The notes below the pieces were generated by a model. It made no database searches, was not told the origin of the DNA, and was given only the letters and a program-made list of their open reading frames with translations. The position numbers were made by a program, and so were the translations under genes. A stretch of 64,000 nucleotides of DNA from Cordia subcordata (lineage: Eukaryota; Streptophyta; Magnoliopsida; Boraginales; Cordiaceae), in NCBI GenBank assembly GCA_028554755.1, contig JAPTOF010000003.1:24406001-24470000 (forward strand), written 5' to 3'. Position 1 is the stretch's first letter; each line of letters begins with the position of its first letter. Below are positions 44,901-56,589 of this stretch, in pieces.

Positions 44901-47900
44901 AGCTTTTCTCTTGATGCTGTATCTATCTCATTTAGGCGTTACTTGTCTTTGAAATAGCAGCCTTTCTCATCCAATATAGAAGACAAGTTCTCCTTGGCCA
45001 ATAGACTTTTCTATAAAGATGAATTCATTTAGAGGTTTGATTAATGAAGTCTTCCATGTGTTTCAGGCTAGTATTTCTCGTATTTAATTAGTTATGCCTT
45101 CAAATATATTGGATATCCAAACAGACAAGAGTAAAATGATCGAGTAAATCCAATATGAGGATAAGGTCATAACATAAAACCAGTCTATAAGTTAATAATT
45201 TTTTTCTGTAAAGAAGTTTGTGGGTTACTAAACAGAACAGTATAAACAAAGGCATCCTCTGAAAACAAGAGGAAGAAAGGAGCAAAATGTCAAAAACATA
45301 GTGCTTCTCCAGTCAGCTATGTTTGCTCACCACTTTAAAGGATTTTAGTTGTTCAGGGAGCTGATAACGCCTTTGTCCAGTAGTCAGGAGCAAAGGATGA
45401 TGTAAATCAAGATGAGCAAGCTTGCTTGGGTCTTGGGTTAGTGTGGCAGATAGAACCATCTTCACCAGCCTCGGGTTAGATTTACCCTTAAACCCTCTTT
45501 CTACACCACTGCATAAATCCAATTGAAATTTTGAAATTCTGATTGTTATATCAATTATACTTCACAATACTAACATAAGATAATTTCAGGTGAGGGATGC
45601 ACCAAATAAAATCACCAGAGAATCCCAATTTAACAAAACATGAAAATGTACAAGAAGATTTATCTATCAAATAAAGGGGAAAAAAATAGAAGGCCGTACA
45701 CAATGTCACAGGCACAAGGCCCCACAGAACGCAGGTTGTGAGGAAGACAGAAATAAGCAACCTTACCCTGTTGCCAGAGTCAAAGAGGTTTTCTCCACGA
45801 CCTGGATACTAGATCAAGTATTCGACCAAGAAGCACTTAAATGGCACCAAACCGGCCTTCAGCAAAGGGAAAAGTATGATGCCAGAAATATTAAGGAAAG
45901 GAAGGCATACAATCAACTGATCAAGAAACTGCACAAGCCTGTTCTAACAGGAAATGTCATACTTACGAGACCAAATCATCTGGCAAAAGTAGAGTCTAAT
46001 CTACTAAAAGAGCTCAAAATGTTAAAAAAACCCAATTGAAGTATAATCAACTTTGTGCCACAAATGATATAATAACATCTAACATCAAAAACATGTCTGC
46101 TGGATACAAACAATGGCAAACCTCAAGATTGATCAGATTAGCCTAACGTAGGAAAGAGCAGAGGAATCACTAACCATCGTCTGACAGTCTTTAGTGAGCC
46201 GAATCTGAACAGATAACCATTATCTGTAATTGGGAATGCTTTCTCTCCACAAGACTGGGTCAATTGAAGTACAGTAGGCAGCCACGACTGGTAGGCCTCC
46301 CTCAGTAGCCGATCTGTTTCATCAACTACCTGAATCAGGTCATAGCAGAGCAAGTTCACATGATCAATAATCCAGTAACAAATACTCCAAACATCCTAGC
46401 TCCTAAAGCTTAATTGTTCAAGTTTCAATTCTCACTTTGAAATTGATAAGCCCTTTAAGTGATGCCACCCAAGAAGCAGCCATAGATCTTTTGATAAGTA
46501 TAGTAATGGCATGTATGTAATTATAGACGAAAAGGAGTTAGTGGTACAGCAGTGCAGAGTTAGTGGTATAACAGTGCAGAGTTAGTTAGATGTGCCCGGC
46601 TATCACTGGCAGTTATATTCTCAACTTACTATAAATAGTTGAGATCATGTACTCTGAATCATTAAGTCAATGAAACTCATTCATTTCTATTATTTCTTCA
46701 TGGTAATCAGAGCAGGTTAAATCCTGGTGTTTTTTTTTCATATCTCTTCTTCTTCCCTATTTTCTAGGGTTTTCGCAAGTAGAGATCTCCATAGATCTCC
46801 TTATCTAGCCATTGAAATCCATTGAAATTTTGATCGAAGCTTCTTCTGACTAGTGCGAAGCTTTCTATCGGTTCCATTTCTCTTCTCTCTTCTAGTTTTT
46901 CATCTCTGCTTTTGTTTTACTCAAGCTGCCATGGCTTCTACCTCATCTTCTGCTTCTGGGCTTACTGATGATCTTCCCATGGGTCTCAAGAATTTCATTC
47001 AGAATATTGGAAGCTTGTCGAATCTGAAGCTTGATAACAACAATTATGTGTTGTGGAAGTCAAACATGCAGATCTTGCTGAAAGCAAACAAACTGTTAGA
47101 TCAAGTCAATGGCAGAGTTATTCCTCCTGTAAAAATGATTCCTGGAGCAACAGGTGATCTCATTTCTAACCCTGCCTTTGAACAATGGCAAACACACGAT
47201 GATTACATTAAGTCCTATCTTTTCAATACTATGACTCCAGCTATTTACTCTCAAGTTTTTCACCTTGAGTCTGCTAGACAGGTTTGGTCTACTTTGGCAC
47301 ATAGGTTTAGCTCACTCAGCAGGTCCAATTTGTATCAGTTGAAACTTCAACTGCTTCATCTTTCCAAAGGAAATCTCTCCATGCAGGCCTATTTAGACCA
47401 TTTTAAGACCATCACTGACAATTTGGCCAGTGCAAATGAGATTGTTTCTCAAGAGGATATAGTCGTGTATATTCTTAGAGGACTTCCAAATGAGTATCAA
47501 TCTTTTAGAGCCTCTATAAGAGTTCGACCAGCACCAATCACTGTCTCAGAACTAGCTTCTCTTCTGATTTCAGAAGAGCTGCACCTTAAAATGGAAAATT
47601 CATTTTCTCTCAATGACTCCTCTACTCAAAATCTGCATACTGCCCTATATACTCAAAATCAACAGAGAAATTCTCAAAGCAGAGGCAGAGGCAGAGGTAA
47701 TTCATCTAGAGGAGGCAGAGGTGGTAGAGGTACTAGAGGACAAGGTCAAGGACAAGGGATCTTAGGTTCAGCACCTTCCAATTCCTCTACTCAGGCTGAC
47801 ATGACCAAAGTGTGTTGCCAATTCTATGGCAAGCAACAGCAGCTCTTCTGCCAAATCTGTGGAAAACCTAATCATTTGGCACTCAATTGTTGGCACAGAG

Positions 47901-50900
47901 GAGATTTTACTAATTACCAGGTTCAGCAAACTGGAAAGCAAGCTTACACAGCCCAGACTAATTCATCCTCCTCTAATCAATAGTGGGTGCTAGATTCAGG
48001 TGCTAATACTCATGTTACTCAAGACTTGAGTTTACTACAGTCACCACAGTCTTACTCTGGACATGATTCAGTTGCTGTGGGAAATGGTCAAATCTTGCCT
48101 GTTCAAAGCATGGGTACTGGTAAAATTCCTACTTTCTCCAAGCCTTTATTTCTTTCTAACATTCTTTATGTTCCTCAAACTAACCTCTGATAACAATTGC
48201 ACTGTCTTGTTCAATGCAAAGGAGGTTATAATAATGGACAATTCCAATCAGTCAACAATATACAGGCCCCAGAATGCAGGTCTTCTGATCTTCCTGCTAT
48301 TCTTCCGGCCCTATCTAGTCCTAGCTCCTTTTCTGCACAAGTGCTCACTGCCAACACTGTCTCAAAGAGCTCTTCTACAGACTTGTTGTGGCATCAAAGG
48401 CTAGGACATCCTTCATCTTCTACTGCTCAGATTTTGTCTAAGCTTCTCAATGTAAAACTTCTAGAAAATACTATTGATTGTTCATCTTGTTCTCTAGCTA
48501 AGTCCCATAGATTACCTTTCGAACTTTCTAGTTCTGTTTGTTATCAGTCTTTTCAGTTGATTCATGTTGATGTAGGAGGCCCTGCCCCAGTTGCTTCTAA
48601 TATGGGCTATAGGTATTATGTTGCCCTAGTTGATGACTATAGCAGGTTTGTATGGCTTTATCCAATGAAATATAAGTCAGATACTTTTGATATCTTTCTC
48701 AGTTTCTATTCCATGGTTACCACTCAATTTCAAGCTCATCACAAAACAATAAGGACGGATAATGGTACAAAGTTTATAAATCGAAGTTTAAAGTTTTTGC
48801 AATCAAAAGGCATACTCCATCAAACCAAATTTGTCCTATACACCTGAACAAAATGGTAGGGTAGAGAGGAAACATAGACATCTTATAGAAACAACTCTAG
48901 CCCTACTTCATCAGAGTCATTTACCTACTGTGTTTTGGTTAGCAGCACTTTCTATGGCAAACTATTTGATAAATAGATTGCCTACTTCTATATTGAATAA
49001 TAAATCTCCTTTTGAACTTCTGTATTCTACAACACCAGACTATTCTAGTCTCAGGGCTTTTGGGTGTCTGTGTTATCCTTGGCTAAAACCATACAACAAA
49101 CACAAATTAGAGCTCAAGTCAACACCCTGTATATTTCTTGGCAATTGTCTTTCAACCAAAGGGTTCAAGTGCTTAGACATTGAAACTCACAAGGTTTATG
49201 TGTCTAGGCATGTTAGATTTAATGAGAGAGTATTTCCTCATCCAATCTCTCATTCTGCAACTGATTCTATGTCCCAATTTCAACAAGTAGCAGGGTCTTT
49301 TACATCACCAAATGATCATAATTTTCGATATACTCCAGTTTTCTCCTTTCCCACTGAGTTTCCACCTGAGTTACCCTCTCATCACAATCCATCTCATGAG
49401 TCAGAGTCTTCCATTCCTTCAGAGCATAGTTTTCACATGCCTATGCAGTCTGTTACACAATCTATCTCTGACTCCTCTTTCTTGTCTGATCAAGCTAATC
49501 ATGTCTCTCTTCAGACTTCTGATCAAGCTAATCCTGTCTCTCTTCAGTCTCCAATCCAACAATTATCTGCAACTATATCTACTTCCTCTTCTTCATCTTC
49601 TGAACCTTTTCATGCCTTTGCTCCTCCTAGTCATCATCCTATGCTAACCAGGTCTAAAACTAGCTGTTTACCTCAACCATTATTTTAGCTTCACAATTTG
49701 ATTACCACTCCCACCCAACATGAACCTAAGTCTTACAGAGAAGCAGCAAAATATCAATGTTGGGACACAGCCATGAAGGAAGAATACAAGGCCTTAATTG
49801 ATCAGCAAACTTGGGATCTTGTTCCTCTACCTCCTAATAGGCAGCCTATTGGTTCAAAGTCGGTGTACAGGATTAAGACAAAGGCTGATGGTTCAATAGC
49901 AAGGTTTAAAGCTAGATTAGTGGCAAAAGGACATCTTCAAGAACCTAGTATTAATTACCAGGAAACCTTTAGTCCTGTGGTCAAAAGTCAGACAATTAGG
50001 ACAGTCTTATGCTTGGCTTTGCATCATCAATGGAGTTTAAGGCAGTTGGATGTTTCCAATGCCTTTCTTCATGGAGCCCTTGAGGAGGACGTTTATATGC
50101 TACAACCACAGGGATTTGAAGATCCTCACAAGCCAGATTTTGTGTGCAAATTGAAGAAATCTTTATATGATCTGATACAGGCCCCTAGAGCCTGTTATTA
50201 TAGACTGTCTAGCTTTCTACTTGATCAGAAGTTCCATATGAGTACAGCAGATACTTCTCTTTTCATTCACAAAACAAGTACAGATTACACTTTAGTGTTG
50301 GTTTATGTGGATGATATTATAGTTACAGGCAGTTCTTCTTCCTACATAGCTTCTTTATTGAAGGCTATGAGGAATCAGTTTGCTATGAAGGATTTAGGGC
50401 CACTGTCATATTTTTTGGGTATAGAGGTCAATTATACTTCTACTGGCATGGTTCTTCATCAAGCTAAATATGCAAAAGATCTTTTAGCACAAGCAGGCAT
50501 GTCTGAGTGCTCTCCAGTCACAACTCCAACTGTTTCTAAGGCTGCTGCAACTACTGAAGCTAATTCTAAACCTTATCCTAATGACACACAGTTCAGGAGG
50601 TTGGTGGGTTCACTTCAATACTTAAAAATAACAAGGCCAGATCTGCAGTATGATATAAATACATTGTGTCAACACATGCATTCTCCTACTAATGCAGATT
50701 TTGCATCACTCAAGAGGACTTTAAGGTATCTTAAGGGGACTTTGGGTCAAGGTCTTTATTTTCAACCTGGACCTCTTCATTTATGTGCCTACAGTGATTC
50801 AGATTGGGCTTCTGATGTGCAAGATAGAAAGTCTACAACAGGCTATGTTGTCTTTCTAGGTCCTCATATCATTTCCTGGAATTCCAAGAAACAACACACT

Positions 50901-53900
50901 GTTGCTAGATCTTCAATAGAGGCTGAATATAGGGCAATGGCACATGCAGCTTCTGAACTAAAATGGCTTACTCACTTGTTACATGACTTACAAATTCCTG
51001 TTTCTGTTCCTATACTGCACTGTGACAATGTTTCTACTATGGCACTTGCTGCCAATCCTGTTTTTCATGCAAGAACAAAGCATATAGAGATTGACTATCA
51101 TTTTGTTAGGGAACAAGTGGTTTCCAAAGTTCTACAGCTCTCCTACATTGCTTCTAAAGAATAGGTTGTTGCTTATTCACTAAGGCTCTCACACAACATC
51201 AGTTTACCTATCTAAAGAGCAAGCTTCCCTTGATGTCAACACCCAGGTCAGCTTGAGGGGGGCTGATAAGTATAGTAACGGCATGTATGTAATTATAGAT
51301 GAAAAGGAGTTAGTGGTACAGCAGTGCAGAGTTAGTGGTATAGCAGTGCAAAGTTAGTTAGATGTGCCAGGCTGTCACTGGCAGCTATATTCTCAGCTTA
51401 CTATAAATAGTTGAGATCATGTACTCTCAATCATTAAGTCAATGAAACTCATTCATTTCTATTATTTCTTCATCTTCCCTTCAATTGTGGCATAGAGACA
51501 CACTATTCTTTTCACAATTGTAGCATCTACGGCAGGCATGCCTTTTGACTTTTGATATCAACAGACTAAAGGAACAAAGCTACACATACTTTTCATGCTC
51601 ACAATATGACAACGCTCCCATCATCATGAGAGGGATAATTGAAGAAAGAGAAAGGATAAAATCTATATTAAGTCACTGTGCCCAATAAGTGATAAAATAA
51701 TTAATACTGCAGTTAATTACAATAACAATCATTACTTAATTACAATAACAGTCATTTGAATTATTACATTACACAAACCACTGTTTATCCTGGGGAGAGA
51801 CCACGAACAAGTTCAATTACATGTCATTCTACTAGAACTCAGCAGGTATATGATGAAAAATAAAATATCACCATCACCAAACAAGTACGTTGCAAATAAA
51901 CCGAGAAAACATATTTAGATAATCACATCACAAGCTAGCTCGGGGGTTCCACTAGCACATGAGAATAAGAAAATGCAGAAAAACGATAGAAGTCTAGAAG
52001 AAACTCAATCTGGTCCTTACAAGATAATGAAGATGCTCAAGCGTAAAACCCTTAGTGTTGTTAATATGATCCATCAGTCTTCCAGGTGTTGCCACAAGTA
52101 TATCCACCACACTTTCAAACTCCAGTGAGAAATCTTCAGGATCAAAACAAATGCCAGGCTCAAGCTTTGGTCTTTTAATGAGCTGGGAAATTTCTTCAGC
52201 AATTGAAGATTGACCAACTGCCAAACCAACAGATAGACCTACTGCAGGTGCAAGAGCTGCAAAGACCTCCTTGACCTAAAATATGAACAAATTAATCAGG
52301 CAAGAATATTCCTTTGGTGATACACCTGCAGCCCTACAACAAAATCTCATAGAACATCCAAACTTTTAGAAGTCACAGATACTTTTATCCCATTCAGCTA
52401 TAGAATCACTTTCTTCACTGGATCCAAGCTGCTCATAATACATATAACCACGTTTTCACAAATACTGTGGCGGTTTTGTCTCTCGTTTGTTTACATACCT
52501 ACATAAATCTGTAAATGTGAGCATATAAAGACATTTTTTGAAAGATTGAGCATATAAAGAACTTGACTCCAATAAGATCACTAATAACTCTCCTATTGAT
52601 CCGGCACCAGAGTTACATCCAAAATCATCTTTCATTAAATAGACTAATTCTAGAAGAAACTAAAATAAGAAATCGAGAAGGAAAGAGGAAAAGCGAATTA
52701 AAATTTTAGGTCCATAACAAGAAGGGAGAGAAGGAAGGAAACACAACCGGACTAGTTATAGGTGTTATCTACCTTGTTAGCATACAAGGATATCCATAAA
52801 TAAGATCTCAATAGAATTCTGCATGCCTTCTAGCTGGGATTAGGTCTAGGGAAGAGAGTACTCCTGTCTAAGAAGTACAATGGCGAATCAACAATAGTGT
52901 TATCAAAGTATTTCATTGCCCTTTTTCTTCAATCAGGTGCCGCAAGAATTTACTCCTGTCTACAATGGTGAATCAAGAATAGTGTTATTATAGTATTTCA
53001 TTACCCTTTTTCTTCAATCAGGTGCCTCAAGAATTTGTTTCAAATGGAAACAAACTTTTTGGCTCCATATCTGAAGAAGGAGATGCAACAAAATTCAAGA
53101 TCTAGTTTCAGGAATCAAAGTATCACTTCCTTATCACACTACACAAAATATTGAAAAAGAAAAAGGTGGGAAAGTGAAGCAAGAGTCTACACACACAAAG
53201 ACATAATAACTCTCCTTTATTGTAAAAGAATAGCCCTTCAATCTGCTCCTGAAATCATAATGTAATCTAATACTCAATGCATCACCACAAGGAAGTCATT
53301 TCTGTACATAAAATTCAGTTATAAAAATTACAGAATTAACAGAATTGGCATGTCAAAAGTTACGGACGCTAGTAAAGCTATGACATTAACACATCCATCA
53401 TGACATTGGTAAATAACCTGCAAGGCCAAGTCACGAGTGGGCAACACCACCAAGGCACGAAGACATTTTACAGCACGAGTTGAGAGCATTTGCACAATGG
53501 GTAAAGCATAAGCAAGAGTTTTTCCGCTGCCTGTAGGAGAATTTATACAAAGATCTCGTTCAAAGGAACCTGGTCCAATTGTCTCTTGCCAAACTGCAAC
53601 TTGCACAGGAAAGAGTGATGTAATACCCATATTCTGCAAAGCCCCCTCCAACCTAATATCAGAAAAAGACAGATGATCAGATAACCAGAAAGAAAAGCAA
53701 GAAACAAGAAACAAGAAACAGCAGCAAAAGGTCCTCACTTAGCAAGCAAAAAACTACACAATATTCAGTTTTCACAAATATTATTACAGCCATCTAATTA
53801 AAAAGGAAGATAATCACAGATAAGTGCATCGATGCTAGAGTTTCAGCTTAAGTTATGGTTGAATCTAAGAAGAGACCAAAATTTAAAAAAGCAAATGCAT

Positions 53901-54774
53901 AAGTTTTTTTATAGATTACTGTTATCTTCCGACAAAAAAAAAAAAAAACAGATTACTATTATCGAAATTAAACAAATAAATGTGCACTTAGAAAACATAA
54001 GGGACAAAATCCTCTCTTTCACAAAATTTTCCCTTCCCTCTTTTGCTTAACCTTCAACATAAAATTTCTGCTATAATTTACATTTTCCCTTTAAAAAGAA
54101 CAGTTAAAATTGTTATTTCCATTATGCATTTTTTTTTTAAGAAAGCAATCACTGATTACCTGTTTTAATTTCTTTTTCTTTTACTTCTGGTATTCAATCA
54201 AAACAAGAATAGTTTCCACCCCAACACACACACACCCCTACGTGCACGAGCACCTATACACAACATGCCCAAATTTACGCACGCCCACATTTTGACTTAC
54301 CACGTACAAAGACACACAGTGAAAAAAACAAACACATGCATACACACATATATACAAATATATGTACATAAATATATACACATATATATGTAGAGAGAGA
54401 AAGAGGGAGAGGGAGAGAGAGAATCAAAATGATATTTATTCAAAATACAGACGTAAACAAGCATACTTAAATAGTACATAAAACGGTATAATACTATAAC
54501 AGCACATCGTACAATGGTTCTCTGAAGGGTTGATACTGTAAATTGTACATATATATCACACACACACACATATATATATGTGTGTGTGTGTGTGTAGATA
54601 GATCGATAGATAGATAGATAGATACCTGGGATCGAGAAAGGGGACGAAATTGAAAGGGCATTGGTCGATGAGGCTAATATCAACAGGACTTCTCATCCAT
54701 GGCAGCACCGGCACGCTCTTCTTCTTCTTCTTCTTCTTCTCCTCCTCCGCCTCCTCACGCCGCTCTGCCTCCAT
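41952..54774 (-). CDS. RH1: DEAD-box ATP-dependent RNA helicase 1 (RH1 type), 9 exons
   Basis: Exons in transcript order: 54774-54626, 53652-53418, 52275-52021, 46329-46175, 45508-45331, 44469-44282, 43672-43468, 42610-42505, 42055-41952. They sum to 1,575 nt (524 aa plus stop), all GT/AG and in frame; Arabidopsis RH1 is about the same length. Motifs by residue: Q region FPVQ 64-67, motif I SPTGSGKT 88-95, Ia PTRDLALQ 121-128, Ib TPGR 191-194, II DETD 216-219, III SAT 285-287, V TRGMD 408-412, [10 protein letters not shown] 433-440. The N-terminus is Glu then poly-Lys (residues 4-19), which looks nuclear or nucleolar. RH1 belongs to the Dbp6/DDX51-like branch implicated in ribosome assembly, so that role is inferred. 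Intron 3 contains a copia element in antisense orientation; exon frames are unaffected. Confidence 0.95.
46492..46700 (+). repeat. 5' LTR of copia element 2
   Basis: TGATAAG...TTCTTCA. Contains a TATA-like CTATAAATAG at 46629-46638. Confidence 0.93.
46701..46716 (+). other. Primer-binding site of copia element 2
   Basis: TGGTAATCAGAGCAGG follows the LTR immediately. It equals the initiator tRNA-Met site TGGTATCAGAGC with one extra A, which is either a mutation or use of a variant tRNA. Confidence 0.8.
46931..47983 (+). CDS. Copia 2 gag (350 aa to the first TAG)
   Basis: I start at the ATG at 46931 (gctgccATGGCT); the frame is open further upstream only through a GTG. The protein has a gag core ([35 protein letters not shown], a UBN2-type region through [19 protein letters not shown]). 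A Ser/Gly/Arg-rich stretch ([18 protein letters not shown]) and a CCHC zinc knuckle ([14 protein letters not shown]) near residue 310 follow. It ends at TAG 47981-47983, with the protease continuing in the same frame right after. The gag itself appears intact. Confidence 0.88.
   Translation: MASTSSSASGLTDDLPMGLKNFIQNIGSLSNLKLDNNNYVLWKSNMQILLKANKLLDQVNGRVIPPVKMIPGATGDLISNPAFEQWQTHDDYIKSYLFNTMTPAIYSQVFHLESARQVWSTLAHRFSSLSRSNLYQLKLQLLHLSKGNLSMQAYLDHFKTITDNLASANEIVSQEDIVVYILRGLPNEYQSFRASIRVRPAPITVSELASLLISEELHLKMENSFSLNDSSTQNLHTALYTQNQQRNSQSRGRGRGNSSRGGRGGRGTRGQGQGQGILGSAPSNSSTQADMTKVCCQFYGKQQQLFCQICGKPNHLALNCWHRGDFTNYQVQQTGKQAYTAQTNSSSSNQ
47984..51250 (+). pseudogene. Copia 2 pol (protease, integrase, RT, RNase H), disrupted
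   Basis: Protease starts with [12 protein letters not shown] (catalytic DSG). After [12 protein letters not shown] a small deletion brings stops at 48188-48193 and shifts frame. Integrase then resumes at 48200-48835 with the HHCC region ([15 protein letters not shown]) and the catalytic D residues ([17 protein letters not shown]). A one-base shift near 48835 is followed by the E-containing [12 protein letters not shown] (48831-49688). Another TAG at 49686 precedes RT ([24 protein letters not shown]) and RNase H ([19 protein letters not shown]) up to TAG at 51162. All catalytic motifs are recognisable, but the polyprotein cannot be made. Confidence 0.9.
51251..51263 (+). other. Polypurine tract of copia element 2
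   Basis: GCTTGAGGGGGGC directly precedes the 3' LTR. Confidence 0.85.
51264..51472 (+). repeat. 3' LTR of copia element 2
   Basis: Same ends as the 5' LTR. Of nine differences, seven are transitions. Confidence 0.93.
52876..53040. repeat. Imperfect tandem duplication in RH1 intron 2
   Basis: Two blocks both contain 'actcctgtct', 'acaatgg(c/t)gaatca', 'aatagtgttat', 'agtatttcatt', 'ccctttttcttcaatcagg' and 'gcc(g/t)caagaattt'. Intronic and non-coding. Confidence 0.8.
54540..54625. repeat. Compound microsatellite at the RH1 exon 1 donor
   Basis: (CA)n, (TA)n, (TG)n then (GATA)n. On the RH1 strand the intron 1 donor is GTATC and is the first unit of the (TATC)n run, so the splice site lies at the edge of the microsatellite. 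The CA-TA-TG part can fold into a hairpin. Confidence 0.9.
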
Positions 54775-54880
54775 TATATGTGTATATGCTTACTGGGAAG
54801 AAAAAGGGAGAGGGGGTGGCGCTGGGGTCTAACAGCTAGTTTACATTCAAACACTGGTAAGGTTCTATTTATATTTATAC
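54775..54880 (-). promoter_or_regulatory. RH1 5'UTR and TATA region
   Basis: On the minus strand TATAAATA at about 54872-54879 lies roughly 100 bases before the RH1 start codon, followed by a pyrimidine-rich 5'UTR. Start site inferred. Confidence 0.5.
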
Positions 54881-55588
54881 CGGACCAAATGGTAACCGGT
54901 ATTATCTATGGGCTCTAGCAAGGCCCATTAAAGAATTGCACCTTTGGTTTTTAGTTCCGGACGGTATACTAATAATCTATTTGGAATAGTCTTATTTGAA
55001 ATTTGAAATCTGATAAGTATCTTATTTGATAAGTGTATGATACAATAAGACTGTTTGGTTTATTAGTTGAAATGTTGTTATAAGTTACTTTGATAATAAT
55101 GTTGTCAATTTTGATTTATGGTATTGTTAAATAATAAATTATAAAATATAAATATTAATTAATTTTTATTTTTGTTTTAAAATTTTTAAATTTTTGAAAT
55201 TTTAATTTTTAACTTTTTTATTTTTTAAATTTTTTATTTTTATTTTTATTTTTTAATCTTTAATTTTTTTAATTTTTTAATTTTAATAATTAATATTTTA
55301 TTTTAAAATTTTAATTTTAATTTTTAATTTTTAATTTTTAATTATTTTTATCTGATCAGATATAAATACCCTAAATTCAACTTATTTTTTATAACTACAA
55401 ATAAGACATCTTATAAAAAGTATCTTATAAGTGTCTTATAATAAACTGATAACAAATAATCTTTTTCACATAAATTGTCAAATAAGATAAGTGTCTTATA
55501 ATAAATTCTAAACAAACACAACATAAGCCTTTTCATATAGAGATACCTTATTTTTATCAATGTTTGTCAGGTTTGCTTTCTTTCTTAA
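54881..55588. other. AT-rich spacer with low-complexity TTAATTTTT repeats
   Basis: From about 55130 to 55350 the sequence is almost only A and T in 'taatttttaattttt' units. Around it are sequences with 'tatttggaatagtcttattt' at one end and 'gtcttataataaattctaaacaaacac' at the other (about 54970-55520), suggesting another non-autonomous element with a degenerate AT core. No gene. Confidence 0.5.
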
Positions 55589-55972
55589 GGCTGTTTGGCG
55601 AACCAGCTTATAAGCTAAAAAGATAAATTGGCATGTTTGGATAACTAGTTTATAAGCACTCTTTGCTCACTAGGAAAAAAATTTTAAAAAAAGCTCTATT
55701 CAACCAACTTATTTTCAAGCAGCTTATAAGCACTTTGGTCAAACCAACAAAAAGAAAATATTACCCTTAAAAAAAGAAAACGTTTTTAACTACCATTAAC
55801 TAATGGCATGTTCTTTTTAGTTATTTTACGACCGTTGCTACTTATAAGCACCTATTTACCGAACATGTTTGTAGTTTATAAGCATAAATTATTCAGACAG
55901 ATCTCTGCTTATTTTTCACTAATTTATAAGCTACTTATAAGCACTTAAAAATAAGCTTAGTCAAACTGGCTC
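55589..55972. mobile_element. MITE, 'cagcttataagc' type (384 bp)
   Basis: Left end GGCTGTTTGGCGAACCAGC and right end (complement) GAGCCAGTTTGACTAAGC are flanked by TAA on both sides. Several 'cttataagc' palindromes lie inside. No coding capacity. Confidence 0.65.
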
Positions 55973-56145
55973 TAAGTATAGGGGAAATGCTTTGGTGTGA
56001 TGTGAAATTTTGAAATAACTTTTTCTGATCTAATTAGAAAAATTTTGATTATCTCCATTCTCATTTAAAAGTTTAATTTTAATCTTATTAGAATCCATAG
56101 TATCAACGGAGATCTAGAAAAACGAAATTAATATTCCTTAACTAA

Positions 56146-56366
56146 GGGCCCGTTTGGATTGGCTTTTTATAAAAATACTTTTTTTAACAGCTTTTGAAAA
56201 ATAGCTTTTTTTTAGAAGTTGAAAATTCTGGCTTTTAAAAAAAAACTATATTTGAGTTTTTTTTTTCAGAGTTTCATTTCTTTTGAAAGCCAAATCAAAT
56301 AATTATTACAAATTTAATGTAATTTTTTTGAAAAAAAAAAATTTAAAAATCAATCCAAACATGCCC
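56146..56366. mobile_element. MITE, PIF/Harbinger-like (221 bp)
   Basis: Ends GGGCCCGTTTGGATTGGC and (complement) GGGCATGTTTGGATTGAT, flanked by TAA on both sides. The clearest copy of this terminal family in the window. Confidence 0.82.
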
Positions 56367-56589
56367 TAATTACATTACTCCAATAGGTATTGTATTGTAA
56401 GTTAGCTGGGCCCTCGCTGCTTTTGTAATATTAATTACTCCAAAACAACTTTTGTCAACAACATATTTGAATTCAACACTTCTAAAACAACAACAATAAA
56501 TTAGAATAACAATAACAAACTGTCACTGTATTGTTTTGACCAAAAACCAAAGGACATCTATCTTTATCCAAGTGAAATGGGAAAATGAC

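Larger units (their letters stand above)
46492..51472 (+). mobile_element. Ty1/copia LTR retrotransposon 2 (4,981 bp) inside RH1 intron 3
   Basis: Two 209-bp LTRs (46492-46700 and 51264-51472), a primer site directly after the first, a polypurine tract directly before the second, and gag-protease-integrase-RT-RNase H between them. My alignment gives 9 differences in 209 LTR positions, clearly older than copia 1. The flanks TCTTT and TCTTC suggest a 5-bp target duplication with one change. The coding region has three in-frame TAG codons, a small deletion with frameshift near 48188 and a one-base shift near 48835, so it is inactive. It lies antisense to the host gene RH1. Confidence 0.95.

Noticed and set aside
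42157..46084. Short plus-strand frames between RH1 exons
   Set aside because: All fall in RH1 introns, are short, and show no domain or start context.
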